Shown one piece after another: positions 7,600 through 15,922 of a stretch of 19,691 bases of DNA (its first letter is position 1; each line of letters opens with the position of its first letter). This stretch comes from an uncultured Veillonella sp. Lineage in GTDB: Bacteria > Bacillota > Negativicutes > Veillonellales > Veillonellaceae. The DNA is taken from assembly GCA_934202095.1 (NCBI GenBank), contig CAKPXN010000026.1:1-19691 (forward strand). Reading direction: 5' to 3'. Below the pieces are notes generated by a model that saw nothing but the letters and a program-made list of their open reading frames with translations, did not search any database and was not told the origin of the DNA. The position numbers were made by a program, and so were the translations under genes.

Positions 7600-8593
7600 A
7601 TGCAATACCACCTTTAATTTGGTGACCATTAATAAAGTCTTGTGCACTAATGCGTTTTTTATTTTCTGGTTGTACCTCTGTAAGAAGAATAAATCCATGT
7701 TCACCAGTTGATACAATCAATCCTTTAGATGTATGTACAATTGTACCTGCAGGTGCAAAATCTACAGCAACCTGGTGATGATTACAAATAACTGTAGCCT
7801 TACCTTCATTTATAGATTCAACATTAATGGTTTGAGCAGACCAAACCTTTAAACGTTTTCCTTGTAAAAAGGTATAACATCCGGGTGCTGGATTTAATCC
7901 ACGAATTAAATTAACAATCTTATGAGCCGGTTGATTCCAATCGATTAATCCCATTTCCTTAGTGATTTTAGATGTATGACTTGCCAAATTATCATCTTGA
8001 GGTGTAGCCTTAATTTCACCTTTCACCCACTTATCTAGGACTGGGGAAATTGTTCGGGCCCCCAATTCCGCAATACGCTCGAATAAAGCACCCGTAGTTT
8101 CATTTGGTTGAATGTCAATTTCTGCAATATCAATGATATCACCCGTATCTAAACCATCATCCATATGCATAATCGTAACGCCGGTCTTAATATCACCGTT
8201 TAAAATTGCATAATGGATAGGAGCTGCCCCCCTATACTTAGGCAAGATAGATGCATGAATATTGATACACCCATATTTTGGAAGTCGAATAAGCCAAGGC
8301 GGTAATATCTTGCCATACGCAATTACAACTATTACATCGGGAACTAGATCAGTCAACTCTTTTTGAACGGCGTCGTCTCGCAATGTAATAGGCTGATATA
8401 CAGGTAAGTTCAATGACAAAGCAGCCTCTTTAACTGGTGGCATTTGAATCTGCTTACCGCGTCCTTTTTGCTTATCTGGTTGACAGTATACACCAACTAC
8501 AGAATGGCCAGCCTCAACTAGTGCACGTAATGTAGGAACGGAAAAATCTGGTGTTCCCATGAATACAATACGTAACGGTTTATTGTTAGACAA
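7586..8593 (-). CDS. fmt: Methionyl-tRNA formyltransferase
   Basis: Fmt transfers a formyl group from 10-formyltetrahydrofolate to Met-tRNA(fMet) for translation initiation. From the TTG at 8593 the product has 335 residues. It opens with the family segment LRIVFMGTPDFSVP, and carries the formyl-folate site NIHASILPKYRG with N111 and H113, followed by GLDTGD with D149. The C-terminal OB-like tRNA-binding domain covers about 210-320. No ATG fits: the first in-frame ATG after the family start is inside the first beta strand, and an upstream ATG at 8647 lies deep in def without a ribosome-binding site. The TTG is preceded by the purine-rich GAGGAAAAGG that encodes the last residues of Def, and overlaps the def stop by 8 bases. 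Confidence 0.95.
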   Translation of the reverse strand: MSNNKPLRIVFMGTPDFSVPTLRALVEAGHSVVGVYCQPDKQKGRGKQIQMPPVKEAALSLNLPVYQPITLRDDAVQKELTDLVPDVIVVIAYGKILPPWLIRLPKYGCINIHASILPKYRGAAPIHYAILNGDIKTGVTIMHMDDGLDTGDIIDIAEIDIQPNETTGALFERIAELGARTISPVLDKWVKGEIKATPQDDNLASHTSKITKEMGLIDWNQPAHKIVNLIRGLNPAPGCYTFLQGKRLKVWSAQTINVESINEGKATVICNHHQVAVDFAPAGTIVHTSKGLIVSTGEHGFILLTEVQPENKKRISAQDFINGHQIKGGIAFDKV

Positions 8594-9074
8594 TTTCCTT
8601 TTCCTCCGGATGATCTGCAATACGACGTAAATTAGTCGCCTTTTCAATAAATAGATGACCTTCTAAATGATCAATTTCATGTTGAAAAATTCTAGCCAAG
8701 AAGCCTTCGGCCTTAATGGTAACCTTTTTATTATGAGGATCTATACCTTTTACGGTTACTTTTTCGTACCGTTCTACATCGCCAAAATAACCAGGTACAC
8801 TTAAACACCCTTCTAAGCCAATTTGAGATCCTTCACCATGAATGATTTCAGGGTTTATGAGTGCTATTAATCCACTGCCTGCATGATCATCAACTACGAT
8901 AATACGCTTAGATACATTAACCTGTGGCGCTGCTAATCCAACGCCTTCAGTTTTGTACATTGTATCAGCCATATCTTCTATTAATGCACGCAATTTTTTA
9001 TTTACATGTTCTACAGGTTCTGCTATTTCCTTTAAAACAGGGTGACCTGCTTTTACAACTTCTAATACTGCCAT
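8586..9074 (-). CDS. def: Peptide deformylase
   Basis: Def removes the N-formyl group from nascent proteins and so completes the cycle opened by the next gene, fmt. The 162-residue product has all three motifs: GVGLAAPQ at 44-51, EGCLSVPG at 88-95 with metal ligand C90, and QHEIDH at 131-136 with metal ligands H132 and H136 and catalytic E133. The length and the EGCLSVPG form indicate a type 1 enzyme. The ATG follows AGAGGAA. The gene starts 11 bases after the priA stop and overlaps fmt. Confidence 0.97.
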   Translation of the reverse strand: MAVLEVVKAGHPVLKEIAEPVEHVNKKLRALIEDMADTMYKTEGVGLAAPQVNVSKRIIVVDDHAGSGLIALINPEIIHGEGSQIGLEGCLSVPGYFGDVERYEKVTVKGIDPHNKKVTIKAEGFLARIFQHEIDHLEGHLFIEKATNLRRIADHPEEKEIV

Positions 9075-9085
9075 TTTTCCTCTTA

Positions 9086-11269
9086 TTAAATAGGGTCTAC
9101 ATCAATGAGTAGCCCTTCTTGTGTAAAAATCCAAGAATGATATATGTAATCTTTTACGGCATCTAAATTTTCTCCACGAATCATAATCGATAAACGATAC
9201 ATATCGCGGATTTTTTTTATGCCTGCTTCATAAGGTCCATTTAAATCAATCGATTGCGACTCAAATCTAGACTCTAAATCATCTACAATTTTTTGTGCTA
9301 TGGACTCAGCCATTTCTTCCTTTATATGGCGCACTACCATGTAAATCATTTCACGAAATGGCGGGTATCCTAAGGCCTTACGATTTTCTATTTCTTCATT
9401 GTAAAAACCCAAATAATCATGAGCCTTACTTTTTATTATAGCATAATTTAAAGGATTATATGTTTGTATAACAACGCTGCCTACCTTATCACCACGTCCT
9501 GCTCGGCCTGAAGTTTGAGTTAATAAGTCGAATGCTCGTTCAGATGCAGAATAAACAGGGATATTCAAGACGGAATCAGCAGTCAATATACCCACTGCTG
9601 TAACATCCTTAAAATCATGACCTTTTGATACCATTTGGGTGCCCAATAAAATATCATATTTATGATTTCCGAAATCTTGAAGAATTTCTTCGCCCACATC
9701 TTTATGCTTAGTAACATCTTGGTCTAAGCGCGCAATCCGTGCACGTTTAAAATGGCGTCGTAACTCTTCTTCCACCTTTTGCGTACCTGATCCAAAGAAT
9801 TTAATTTTTTTACTGCCACATTTTGGACATATAGTAGGTATTGGTTCATGATGTTCACAATAGTGACACCGTAATTCCGCACCCGCCTGGTGATACACCA
9901 TAGCCACCTCGCAATGTGGGCACATAATTGTTTCCCCACAATCACGGCACATTACAAATGTACTATAGCCTCGGCGATTTAAAAGAATAATCATCTGATT
10001 TCCATCGGCTAATGTACGCTCAATCAGATTTGTCATAGCATCAGAAAATACGGAATAATTGCCGCGGATCATTTCCTCTTTCATATCCACGATATGGACA
10101 TGAGGCATGGCTTGGTCAAAAATACGAGTGGGCAACTCTAATAGCTTATATTGTCCTTGTAAAGCCTTGTAATACGATGTTATAGCAGGCGTGGCAGATC
10201 CTAAAATAACGACGCAATTATGGGCCTGTCCGCGCCATAACGCTACATTTTTTGCATTATATCGAATCATATCCTCTTGCTTGTAAGATGTATCATGTTC
10301 TTCATCTAGCACTATAAGGCCAATATCCTCTGCCGGAGCAAACACTGCAGACCGAGCACCAATAATGATATGGCTGTCCTTTCTTCGTATACGTTCCCAG
10401 TTGTTATTTCGCTCACTAATGGTTAGTTTACTGTGAAAGACAACAACTTCATCACCAAAGGTAGACACAAATCGACGAACAATCTGATCTGTCAAGATGA
10501 TTTCAGGAACAAGAATAATAGCTGTTTTACCACGTCCTATACAACGTGCAGCAGCTTTCAAATAAATCTGCGTTTTACCACTACCCGTTACGCCGTGTAA
10601 TAAAAACGTTTCATATTTGTCTTGATCCATCGTTTGTTTAATTGGTTCATATACAGCTTGTTGTGCATCTGTCAATGGTATGGTTTCTTCACCACTGAGC
10701 AATTCTTTGAATGACGTTTTCGTATCTTTAAAACGTTTCTCTATATGAATGCCCTTTTCTCCAGCCACTTGTTTAATGACCATATAAGAATATCCCTTGG
10801 CTCTCAACAAGGACTTAGGAGCGCCGCCTACATCAATTAAAAAAGCGGCTAATTCTCGTTGTTTACGTTTTTTAGGGCTCAATTGGTCTATATCAAATTC
10901 AGATGTAACAATAAGCCATTCTTCCTTTGGAGCATCATATGATTTTAACGTTTTATGAACAGTAAATAGCCGTAACGCATCGCCAAAGGAGCATAAGAAG
11001 TAATGGCTAATTTGTTCTGCTGTATCCATCATTTCGCGTGTGAACCATGGATCACTATCGAGAATATCTATAATAGAACGCAATGTAAATGAAGGTTTTT
11101 CCAAAAGATCTTCATAGCCAATTAGTATGCCTTCTTCACGGCTACCACCTAAGGGAACTAATACACGCGTTCCTGCCTCTACGTCACCAAACTTATCGGG
11201 CAATAAATAACTTAAAGGCTTATGTAGTTGTTTTGCAGGTCGATTAATAATAATACTTGCTACGCGCAT
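9086..11269 (-). CDS. priA: Primosomal replication-restart helicase PriA
   Basis: PriA recognises abandoned replication forks and reloads the replicative helicase. The 727-residue product has an N-terminal fork-binding domain (about 1-105), a winged-helix region, Walker A GVTGSGKT at 226-233, DEEH at 322-325, GSAT at 357-360, an eight-cysteine zinc insertion (C441, C444, C450, C453, C468, C471, C481, C484; the nested spacing of PriA), and the helicase motifs GTQMVSKGHDF and QTSGRAGRG. The ATG follows a near-perfect AGGAGGTGA. It is the first gene of the long operon, with a promoter at 11294-11302, and is followed 11 bases later by def. Confidence 0.97.
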   Translation of the reverse strand: MRVASIIINRPAKQLHKPLSYLLPDKFGDVEAGTRVLVPLGGSREEGILIGYEDLLEKPSFTLRSIIDILDSDPWFTREMMDTAEQISHYFLCSFGDALRLFTVHKTLKSYDAPKEEWLIVTSEFDIDQLSPKKRKQRELAAFLIDVGGAPKSLLRAKGYSYMVIKQVAGEKGIHIEKRFKDTKTSFKELLSGEETIPLTDAQQAVYEPIKQTMDQDKYETFLLHGVTGSGKTQIYLKAAARCIGRGKTAIILVPEIILTDQIVRRFVSTFGDEVVVFHSKLTISERNNNWERIRRKDSHIIIGARSAVFAPAEDIGLIVLDEEHDTSYKQEDMIRYNAKNVALWRGQAHNCVVILGSATPAITSYYKALQGQYKLLELPTRIFDQAMPHVHIVDMKEEMIRGNYSVFSDAMTNLIERTLADGNQMIILLNRRGYSTFVMCRDCGETIMCPHCEVAMVYHQAGAELRCHYCEHHEPIPTICPKCGSKKIKFFGSGTQKVEEELRRHFKRARIARLDQDVTKHKDVGEEILQDFGNHKYDILLGTQMVSKGHDFKDVTAVGILTADSVLNIPVYSASERAFDLLTQTSGRAGRGDKVGSVVIQTYNPLNYAIIKSKAHDYLGFYNEEIENRKALGYPPFREMIYMVVRHIKEEMAESIAQKIVDDLESRFESQSIDLNGPYEAGIKKIRDMYRLSIMIRGENLDAVKDYIYHSWIFTQEGLLIDVDPI

Positions 11270-11293
11270 TAGTTCACCTCCTCTAATCTAATT

Positions 11294-11322
11294 ATTATAT
11301 CATATTCAAAAGGAGATAAAAA
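11294..11322 (-). promoter_or_regulatory. Promoter of the priA-def-fmt-...-rpe operon
   Basis: The minus strand reads TGATATAAT (11302-11294), a consensus -10 with the TGn extension. The -35 position 17 bases upstream (11322-11317) is only a T-run (TTTTTA) that overlaps the 3' arm of the metK terminator. Transcription would start about 20 bases before the priA ribosome-binding site. Confidence 0.65.
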
Positions 11323-11353
11323 AAGACTTAGTAGCATGCTACTAAGTCTTTTT
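11320..11353 (-). terminator. Rho-independent terminator of metK
   Basis: This is a perfect 34-base palindrome centred between 11336 and 11337, with a core of GACTTAGTAGC and its complement. It ends on the minus strand in seven Ts. It starts three bases after the metK stop codon. Because the outer pairs are A-T on both sides, it would also work in the plus direction, but nothing is transcribed that way here. Confidence 0.92.
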
Positions 11354-11355
11354 GA

Positions 11356-12546
11356 TTATAAACCAGCTTCGTGACGTAAAATGTCAGCTTTATCTGTACG
11401 TTCCCAAGGAAGATCAACATCAGTTCTACCAAAGTGACCATACGCAGCCGTCTTACGATAATGTGGTTTTAATAAATCAAGCATTTCAATGATACCTGCT
11501 GGACGCAAGTCGAAATGTTTGCTTACCAATTCTTGAATTTTTTCTTCGTCAATCTTAGCTGTACCAAATGTATCAACTAAAATTGATACAGGTTTCGCAA
11601 CGCCAATAGCGTATGCTACTTGTACTTCGCATTTATCAGCAAGACCTGCAGCTACCACGTTTTTAGCTACATAACGAGCTGCATATGCCGCAGAGCGGTC
11701 AACCTTAGAAGGATCCTTACCGGAGAATGCGCCACCGCCATGACGAGCCATACCACCATAAGTATCAACGATAATTTTACGGCCTGTTAAGCCTGCATCG
11801 CCGTGTGGACCACCGATAACAAAACGCCCTGTTGGATTGATGAAAATTTTAGTCTTTTCATCAATGAATTCTGCAGGAAGTGCTGCATCGATAACATAGC
11901 GCTTCAAATCATTTTTAATTTGTTCTTGAGTTACTTCTGGACTATGTTGTGTAGAAATAACGATTGTATCAATACGTTTCGGTTGATTGTCAACATATTC
12001 TACAGTAACTTGTGTTTTACCATCTGGACGAAGGTATGTTAATGTACCATTTTTACGCACTTCTGCTAAACGACGGGATAAACGATGTGCTAAAGAAATC
12101 GGCATTGGCATATATTCAGGTGTTTCGTTGGTTGCGTAACCAAACATCATGCCTTGGTCACCAGCGCCAATTTTATCATTGATTTCGCTATTACCATCTT
12201 TAGATTCTAATGCTTCGTCTACGCCCATGGCGATATCTGCAGATTGTTCATCAATAGATACTAAGACGCCACAAGTATCACAATCGAAACCATATTTTGC
12301 ACGAGTATAACCAATTTCACGAATTGTATCACGTACTACACGAGGAATATCAACATATGTGCTTGTAGAGATTTCCCCTACAACATGGACTAAACCTGTA
12401 GTCACAAGTGTTTCACAAGCTACACGAGCCTTTGGATCTTTTTCAATAATCGCATCCAAAACAGCATCAGAAATTTGGTCAGCTATTTTATCTGGATGGC
12501 CTTCCGTAACGGATTCAGAAGTAAAAAACATATGTTTTTCTGCCAT
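11356..12546 (-). CDS. metK: S-adenosylmethionine synthetase
   Basis: MetK makes S-adenosylmethionine from methionine and ATP. It supplies the methyl donor used by RlmN and RsmB in the neighbouring operon. The 396-residue product has GHPDK at 16-20 near the ATP site, the signature GAGDQG at 127-132, and the glycine-rich GGGAFSGKD at 260-268. It is full length with no missing catalytic residue. The ATG follows AGGAGG. It is transcribed alone from its own promoter through a SAM-I riboswitch, so product feedback on transcription is expected. Confidence 0.98.
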   Translation of the reverse strand: MAEKHMFFTSESVTEGHPDKIADQISDAVLDAIIEKDPKARVACETLVTTGLVHVVGEISTSTYVDIPRVVRDTIREIGYTRAKYGFDCDTCGVLVSIDEQSADIAMGVDEALESKDGNSEINDKIGAGDQGMMFGYATNETPEYMPMPISLAHRLSRRLAEVRKNGTLTYLRPDGKTQVTVEYVDNQPKRIDTIVISTQHSPEVTQEQIKNDLKRYVIDAALPAEFIDEKTKIFINPTGRFVIGGPHGDAGLTGRKIIVDTYGGMARHGGGAFSGKDPSKVDRSAAYAARYVAKNVVAAGLADKCEVQVAYAIGVAKPVSILVDTFGTAKIDEEKIQELVSKHFDLRPAGIIEMLDLLKPHYRKTAAYGHFGRTDVDLPWERTDKADILRHEAGL

Positions 12547-12569
12547 TTTTGCCTCCTATAATAAAAAAA

Positions 12570-12593
12570 TCCCTCATGGTCTCTCATGAGGGA
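12570..12593 (-). terminator. Attenuator terminator of the SAM riboswitch
   Basis: A perfect 9-bp stem (TCCCTCATG with its complement, 12593-12585 and 12578-12570) with a 6-base loop is followed on the minus strand by seven Ts (12569-12563). The 3' strand of aptamer helix P1 and the bases after it (GATGGGTCTC, 12601-12592) can instead pair with GAGACC in the loop region. This gives a competing antiterminator when SAM is low. Confidence 0.9.
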
Positions 12594-12594
12594 G

Positions 12595-12692
12595 ACCCAT
12601 CTATCAGTCCATGACTGTTGGAATTAGCACCTTCTTTTAAAAAGGGTTGCTGTAGCTTCAACGGGCCGTTCCCTCCACTACTCTTGATGAGT
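12595..12692 (-). ncRNA. SAM-I riboswitch (S-box) aptamer upstream of metK
   Basis: The minus strand carries the S-box hallmarks in order: P1 5' strand ACTCATC (12692-12686), AAGAG, GGAGGGAACGGCCCGTTGAAGC with its kink-turn, CAGCAACC, GGTGCTAATTCC, a P4 hairpin CAGTC-ATG-GACTG, then the P1 3' strand GATGGGT. It binds S-adenosylmethionine. Binding stabilises P1 and leaves the downstream attenuator hairpin free to stop transcription before metK. Confidence 0.96.
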
Positions 12693-12707
12693 TAAATTAC
12701 GATATAA

Positions 12708-12736
12708 ATTGTATACCTTTTTTGTAGAAAAATCAA
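12708..12736 (-). promoter_or_regulatory. Promoter of the metK riboswitch transcript
   Basis: The minus strand has TTGATT (12736-12731), a 17-base spacer and TACAAT (12713-12708). Unlike the other promoters in the window it has no TGn extension. The -35 starts two bases after the stop codon of the SulP gene. Transcription would start about 10 bases before the aptamer. Confidence 0.65.
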
Positions 12737-12737
12737 G

Positions 12738-14396
12738 TTAAGCCACTTTATGTAACGCTAAATCATGTTCAGCTTTATGTAATGCGCTTTCAAATTTTCG
12801 ATATAAATGATGACGCCCTAATATATCTAGAAAATCAGACTTGTACATTTCGCGACGTATATCATAGTTAATATCGCTTAATAATACTTCAATACCACGA
12901 TTCTTTAATTCCTCAATAATTCCTTTCAAAATACGCAATCCTGTTAAATCAACAAAGGGTACTGAACCAAATCGAATGATTAAATATTTAGGATCTTTAT
13001 GAATAGAATTAAGAGCTCTATCAAAAGCAGATATAGCGCCAAAGAATAAAGGGCCCTCTACGGTATATACCATGATATCTGGATGTATCTCAATTTCATG
13101 CTTTTCTTGTTCAGATAATTCTTTACAGCTCATCTCATGAACATCAATAGTACCTATCATTTTACGCATAAATTGCAATACAGCTAACACGACGCCCACA
13201 TTTACAGCTACGACCAAATCAGTGAAGATTGTCAAAAAGAATGTGAGAATCAGTATAATTTGATCTGGTCGTGGTGCTAGTCGCAACATCCGTATAAAAC
13301 GTGGTACATCACTCATGTTATATGCCACAACAAATAAGATGGCCGCCATAGAGGCTAACGGAATATATACGGCGTACGGAGCTAAGAATAACAGAATAGC
13401 ACATAGCACGATAGCATGAACAATACCGGCTATCGGCGAGTTTCCACCTTGACGGATATTTGTTGCGGTCCGTGCAATAGCACCGGTCGCTGCAATACCA
13501 CCAAACAAAGGAGCAAAAATATTAGCTAAACCTTGACCAAATAATTCCGTATTAGATTCGTGTTTTTGTCCACTCATACCATCTGCTACCACTGCAGATA
13601 ACAAGGATTCTATGGCTCCAAGCATGGCTATTGTAAATGCAGGGCCAATCAACGAAAAAATCTTATCTAAGGATAGATTCGGAAATGAAAATGATGGTAA
13701 TCCTTGTGGTATTCCACCAAAGGCAGTGCCAATTGTTTGTACACTAGGAAATTGATAATATCCTTGGATAAGTGTAGCAATAATCATCGCTATAATAGGG
13801 GCTGGTACTTTTTTTACAACAGGAATCCGAGGTAGTACTAATAATAGTATTAAGCTAAATAGGGCAATTCCTAATGTAGGTAAATCAGAATTAGGTAGTG
13901 ATTGTATCATCAACCAAAGCTTTTCGTGAAAATGCGGTACATAAGGTAGTGAGGGGAAACCAAAAAAATAAGGCCATTGCCCTACCCAAATTGTAACACC
14001 AATACCAGCAGTAAATCCCATAATAACAGGCGCTGGTATATATCTTATTACATTGCCTAGTTTAGCTATGCTCATTAATAATAGCATGATACCAGCCATC
14101 ATGGTTGCTATCTGTAATCCGTCAAATCCATAATTAACGACTATACTGCTTAATAAAACAATAAATGCGCCTGTAGGACCAGCAATTTGAACTTGAGATC
14201 CCCCAAACAATGATACAAATATACCTGCAATAATAGCAGTATATATACCAGCTTGCGGTGTAACACCACTAGCTATAGCAAACGCCATAGCCAATGGTAA
14301 AGCGACTACACCTACAACGAGACCAGCTAATATATTATTGCCCCATTGAGATCTACATAACGAACCTTGCTGATATGCCCTTTGTATGGCAAACAT
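12738..14396 (-). CDS. SulP family anion transporter with STAS domain
   Basis: This is an inner-membrane anion permease of the SLC26/SulP family. The substrate cannot be read from the sequence; sulfate, bicarbonate and dicarboxylates are all known for the family. The 552-residue product has a long hydrophobic region (about 20-420) that should hold 12 or more helices, with the conserved AGPTGAF at 72-78, the central GAIESLLSAVVADGM segment, and GIAATGAIARTATN. A cytoplasmic STAS domain follows (about 436-545) with FVDLTG around D483. The ATG has only a weak purine stretch upstream, and no better start exists before an in-frame stop. It starts 50 bases after coaBC. I see no terminator after it. 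A role tied to coenzyme A or SAM sulfur supply is tempting but unsupported. Confidence 0.92.
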   Translation of the reverse strand: MFAIQRAYQQGSLCRSQWGNNILAGLVVGVVALPLAMAFAIASGVTPQAGIYTAIIAGIFVSLFGGSQVQIAGPTGAFIVLLSSIVVNYGFDGLQIATMMAGIMLLLMSIAKLGNVIRYIPAPVIMGFTAGIGVTIWVGQWPYFFGFPSLPYVPHFHEKLWLMIQSLPNSDLPTLGIALFSLILLLVLPRIPVVKKVPAPIIAMIIATLIQGYYQFPSVQTIGTAFGGIPQGLPSFSFPNLSLDKIFSLIGPAFTIAMLGAIESLLSAVVADGMSGQKHESNTELFGQGLANIFAPLFGGIAATGAIARTATNIRQGGNSPIAGIVHAIVLCAILLFLAPYAVYIPLASMAAILFVVAYNMSDVPRFIRMLRLAPRPDQIILILTFFLTIFTDLVVAVNVGVVLAVLQFMRKMIGTIDVHEMSCKELSEQEKHEIEIHPDIMVYTVEGPLFFGAISAFDRALNSIHKDPKYLIIRFGSVPFVDLTGLRILKGIIEELKNRGIEVLLSDINYDIRREMYKSDFLDILGRHHLYRKFESALHKAEHDLALHKVA

Positions 14397-14446
14397 GAAA
14401 ATAACACTTCTTTCTACAACTACAAACTCTAGCTAAAATCATACAA

Positions 14447-15649
14447 TTATTGTACGTCTAACAACTCAATAACTTCTCCTATAATGAACTTAGCTAACTC
14501 AGATTTCTGCATATTCGGCATTACTTTTGGTTCTTTATTCGGATATAAGAAGTATCCTTCATTAGTATCTACATTAAATCCCGCATTAGATTTACTCACA
14601 TCATTAGCAACTAACATATCAAGATTTTTGCGACGAACCTTATCCATACCATAATCAACAACATGTTCCGTTTCTGCAGCGAAACCAACCAGTAATTGAT
14701 GGGTTTTATGCTCTCCTAGTCCTTTAAGTATATCTGGATTCTTTACGAGCTCTAAAGTCATTGTCTCCATTTTTTTGATTTTTTGAGGAGCTTTATTAGC
14801 TACTCTAAAGTCTGAAACAGCCGCAGCCATAACCACTACATCTGTAGATTCATAATAGGAATTAACAGCCTTTTGCATAGATTCTGCAGAATCTACAGGC
14901 ACATATTCAACTCCATCAGGTACAGCGAGAGATGTAGGTGCACTTACGAGGATAACACGAGCCTTTTCCTTAACAGCAGCAGCGGCAATGGCATATCCCA
15001 TCTTTCCACTCGATCTGTTACCAATATATCTTACAGGATCGATATTTTCTTGTGTTCCACCTGCTGTAACAAGGACAGTCTTACCAGCTAATTTACCTGT
15101 TCCTTCAAGGGACTGTAATTCTTCTGTCAACCAATTAACAATATCTTCGGGTGATGGCAGTCTCCCCACACCTGTAACACCACAAGCTAGCCAGCCAGCA
15201 TCAGGTTGCATAATATGGTACCCCAAAGACGATAAATCCTTTAAGTTTCTCTGAACGATAGGATTATTGAACATCTCTGTATTCATGGCAGGGCATAAAA
15301 ATTTAGGTGCTGGTGTTGCCATAATAGTCGTTGTTAGCATATCATCGGCTATACCTGCTCGTATTTTACCAATTACATTGGCTGTAGCTGGTACCACAAT
15401 ATAAGCATCAGCCCATGTTGCCAAAGCAATATGCTCTACATTCCAATCATGAATTTCTTCCCACATATCAACAGCTACAGGATGTCCACTAATTTCACCA
15501 AATGTCATAGGTGTCGCAATATGTGTAGCATTCTTAGTCATTACGACTTTCACTTCTGCTCCAGCCTTGCGTAAACGACTAACTACTTCAATAGCTTTAT
15601 ACGCAGCAATACCTGCTGATACACCTACGATAATATGTTTGCCTTTCAT
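14447..15649 (-). CDS. coaBC: Bifunctional phosphopantothenoylcysteine decarboxylase / phosphopantothenate-cysteine ligase
   Basis: CoaBC joins cysteine to 4'-phosphopantothenate (CoaB) and decarboxylates the product (CoaC), two steps of coenzyme A synthesis. The 400-residue product has the CoaC flavoprotein domain (about 1-180) with GVSAGIAAYK, active-site H73 in VEHIALA, PAMN at 120-123 and the LACG loop with C156. The CoaB domain (about 190-398) carries TAGGTQENIDPVR, NRSSGKMG, AAAVSDF and KNPDIL with K283. The ATG follows AAGGAGA. A 14-bp hairpin lies between it and rpoZ, 13 bases from the start codon. The order gmk-rpoZ-coaBC followed elsewhere by priA-def-fmt is typical for Bacillota. 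Here SulP and metK intervene. Confidence 0.97.
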   Translation of the reverse strand: MKGKHIIVGVSAGIAAYKAIEVVSRLRKAGAEVKVVMTKNATHIATPMTFGEISGHPVAVDMWEEIHDWNVEHIALATWADAYIVVPATANVIGKIRAGIADDMLTTTIMATPAPKFLCPAMNTEMFNNPIVQRNLKDLSSLGYHIMQPDAGWLACGVTGVGRLPSPEDIVNWLTEELQSLEGTGKLAGKTVLVTAGGTQENIDPVRYIGNRSSGKMGYAIAAAAVKEKARVILVSAPTSLAVPDGVEYVPVDSAESMQKAVNSYYESTDVVVMAAAVSDFRVANKAPQKIKKMETMTLELVKNPDILKGLGEHKTHQLLVGFAAETEHVVDYGMDKVRRKNLDMLVANDVSKSNAGFNVDTNEGYFLYPNKEPKVMPNMQKSELAKFIIGEVIELLDVQ

Positions 15650-15662
15650 AATTCTCCTTTTA

Positions 15663-15694
15663 AAAATTCCTTGTACAAATGTACAAGGAATTTT
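15663..15694 (-). terminator. Intercistronic hairpin between rpoZ and coaBC
   Basis: A perfect 14-bp stem (15663-15676 with 15681-15694, core TTCCTTGTAC) and a 4-base loop are followed on the minus strand by a short run ending in TTTTTAAAA. It looks like a weak intrinsic terminator or attenuator. It ends only about three bases before the coaBC ribosome-binding site, so no promoter fits after it, and coaBC mRNA must contain it. Confidence 0.6.
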
Positions 15695-15702
15695 GAGTAA
15701 AA

Positions 15703-15918
15703 TTATTTAATACCTTCTTTAGTGCGTTTATATGTTACTTCACCTTCAGCAATTTCATAGAATGCTAAAGATACAGGTTTATCTGTATTATGAATATCTG
15801 TAGCAAGACATTCTTCACCATCGGTCAACTCGCGAGCGCGTTTAGCTGCTAGCGTTACCAATGTATATTTACTATCTACACGTTTTTCCAATGCTTTCAA
15901 TGGAGGTTTTACCATCAT
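15703..15918 (-). CDS. rpoZ: DNA-directed RNA polymerase omega subunit
   Basis: Omega is the small subunit that helps assemble and stabilise RNA polymerase by clamping the beta' C-terminus. The 71-residue product has the family pattern KYTLVTLAAKRAREL (about 17-31) and KPVSLAFYEIAEG (about 47-59). A longer frame reaching back to 16020 lies inside gmk and is not used: AAGGAG sits ten bases before the ATG at 15918, just after the gmk stop. A second ATG follows immediately at 15915. It ends 54 bases before coaBC, with the hairpin in that gap. Confidence 0.95.
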   Translation of the reverse strand: MMVKPPLKALEKRVDSKYTLVTLAAKRARELTDGEECLATDIHNTDKPVSLAFYEIAEGEVTYKRTKEGIK

Positions 15919-15922
15919 ACTA

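Noticed and set aside
7600..7716. Longer DUF116 product starting at 7716 or 7629
   Set aside because: This would lie deep in the conserved C-terminal part of fmt, and neither start has a ribosome-binding site.
14397..14446. Promoter for the SulP gene in the gap after coaBC (TATGAT as -10)
   Set aside because: No acceptable -35 at 16-18 bases and no TGn extension. Chance matches are common in such AT-rich sequence.
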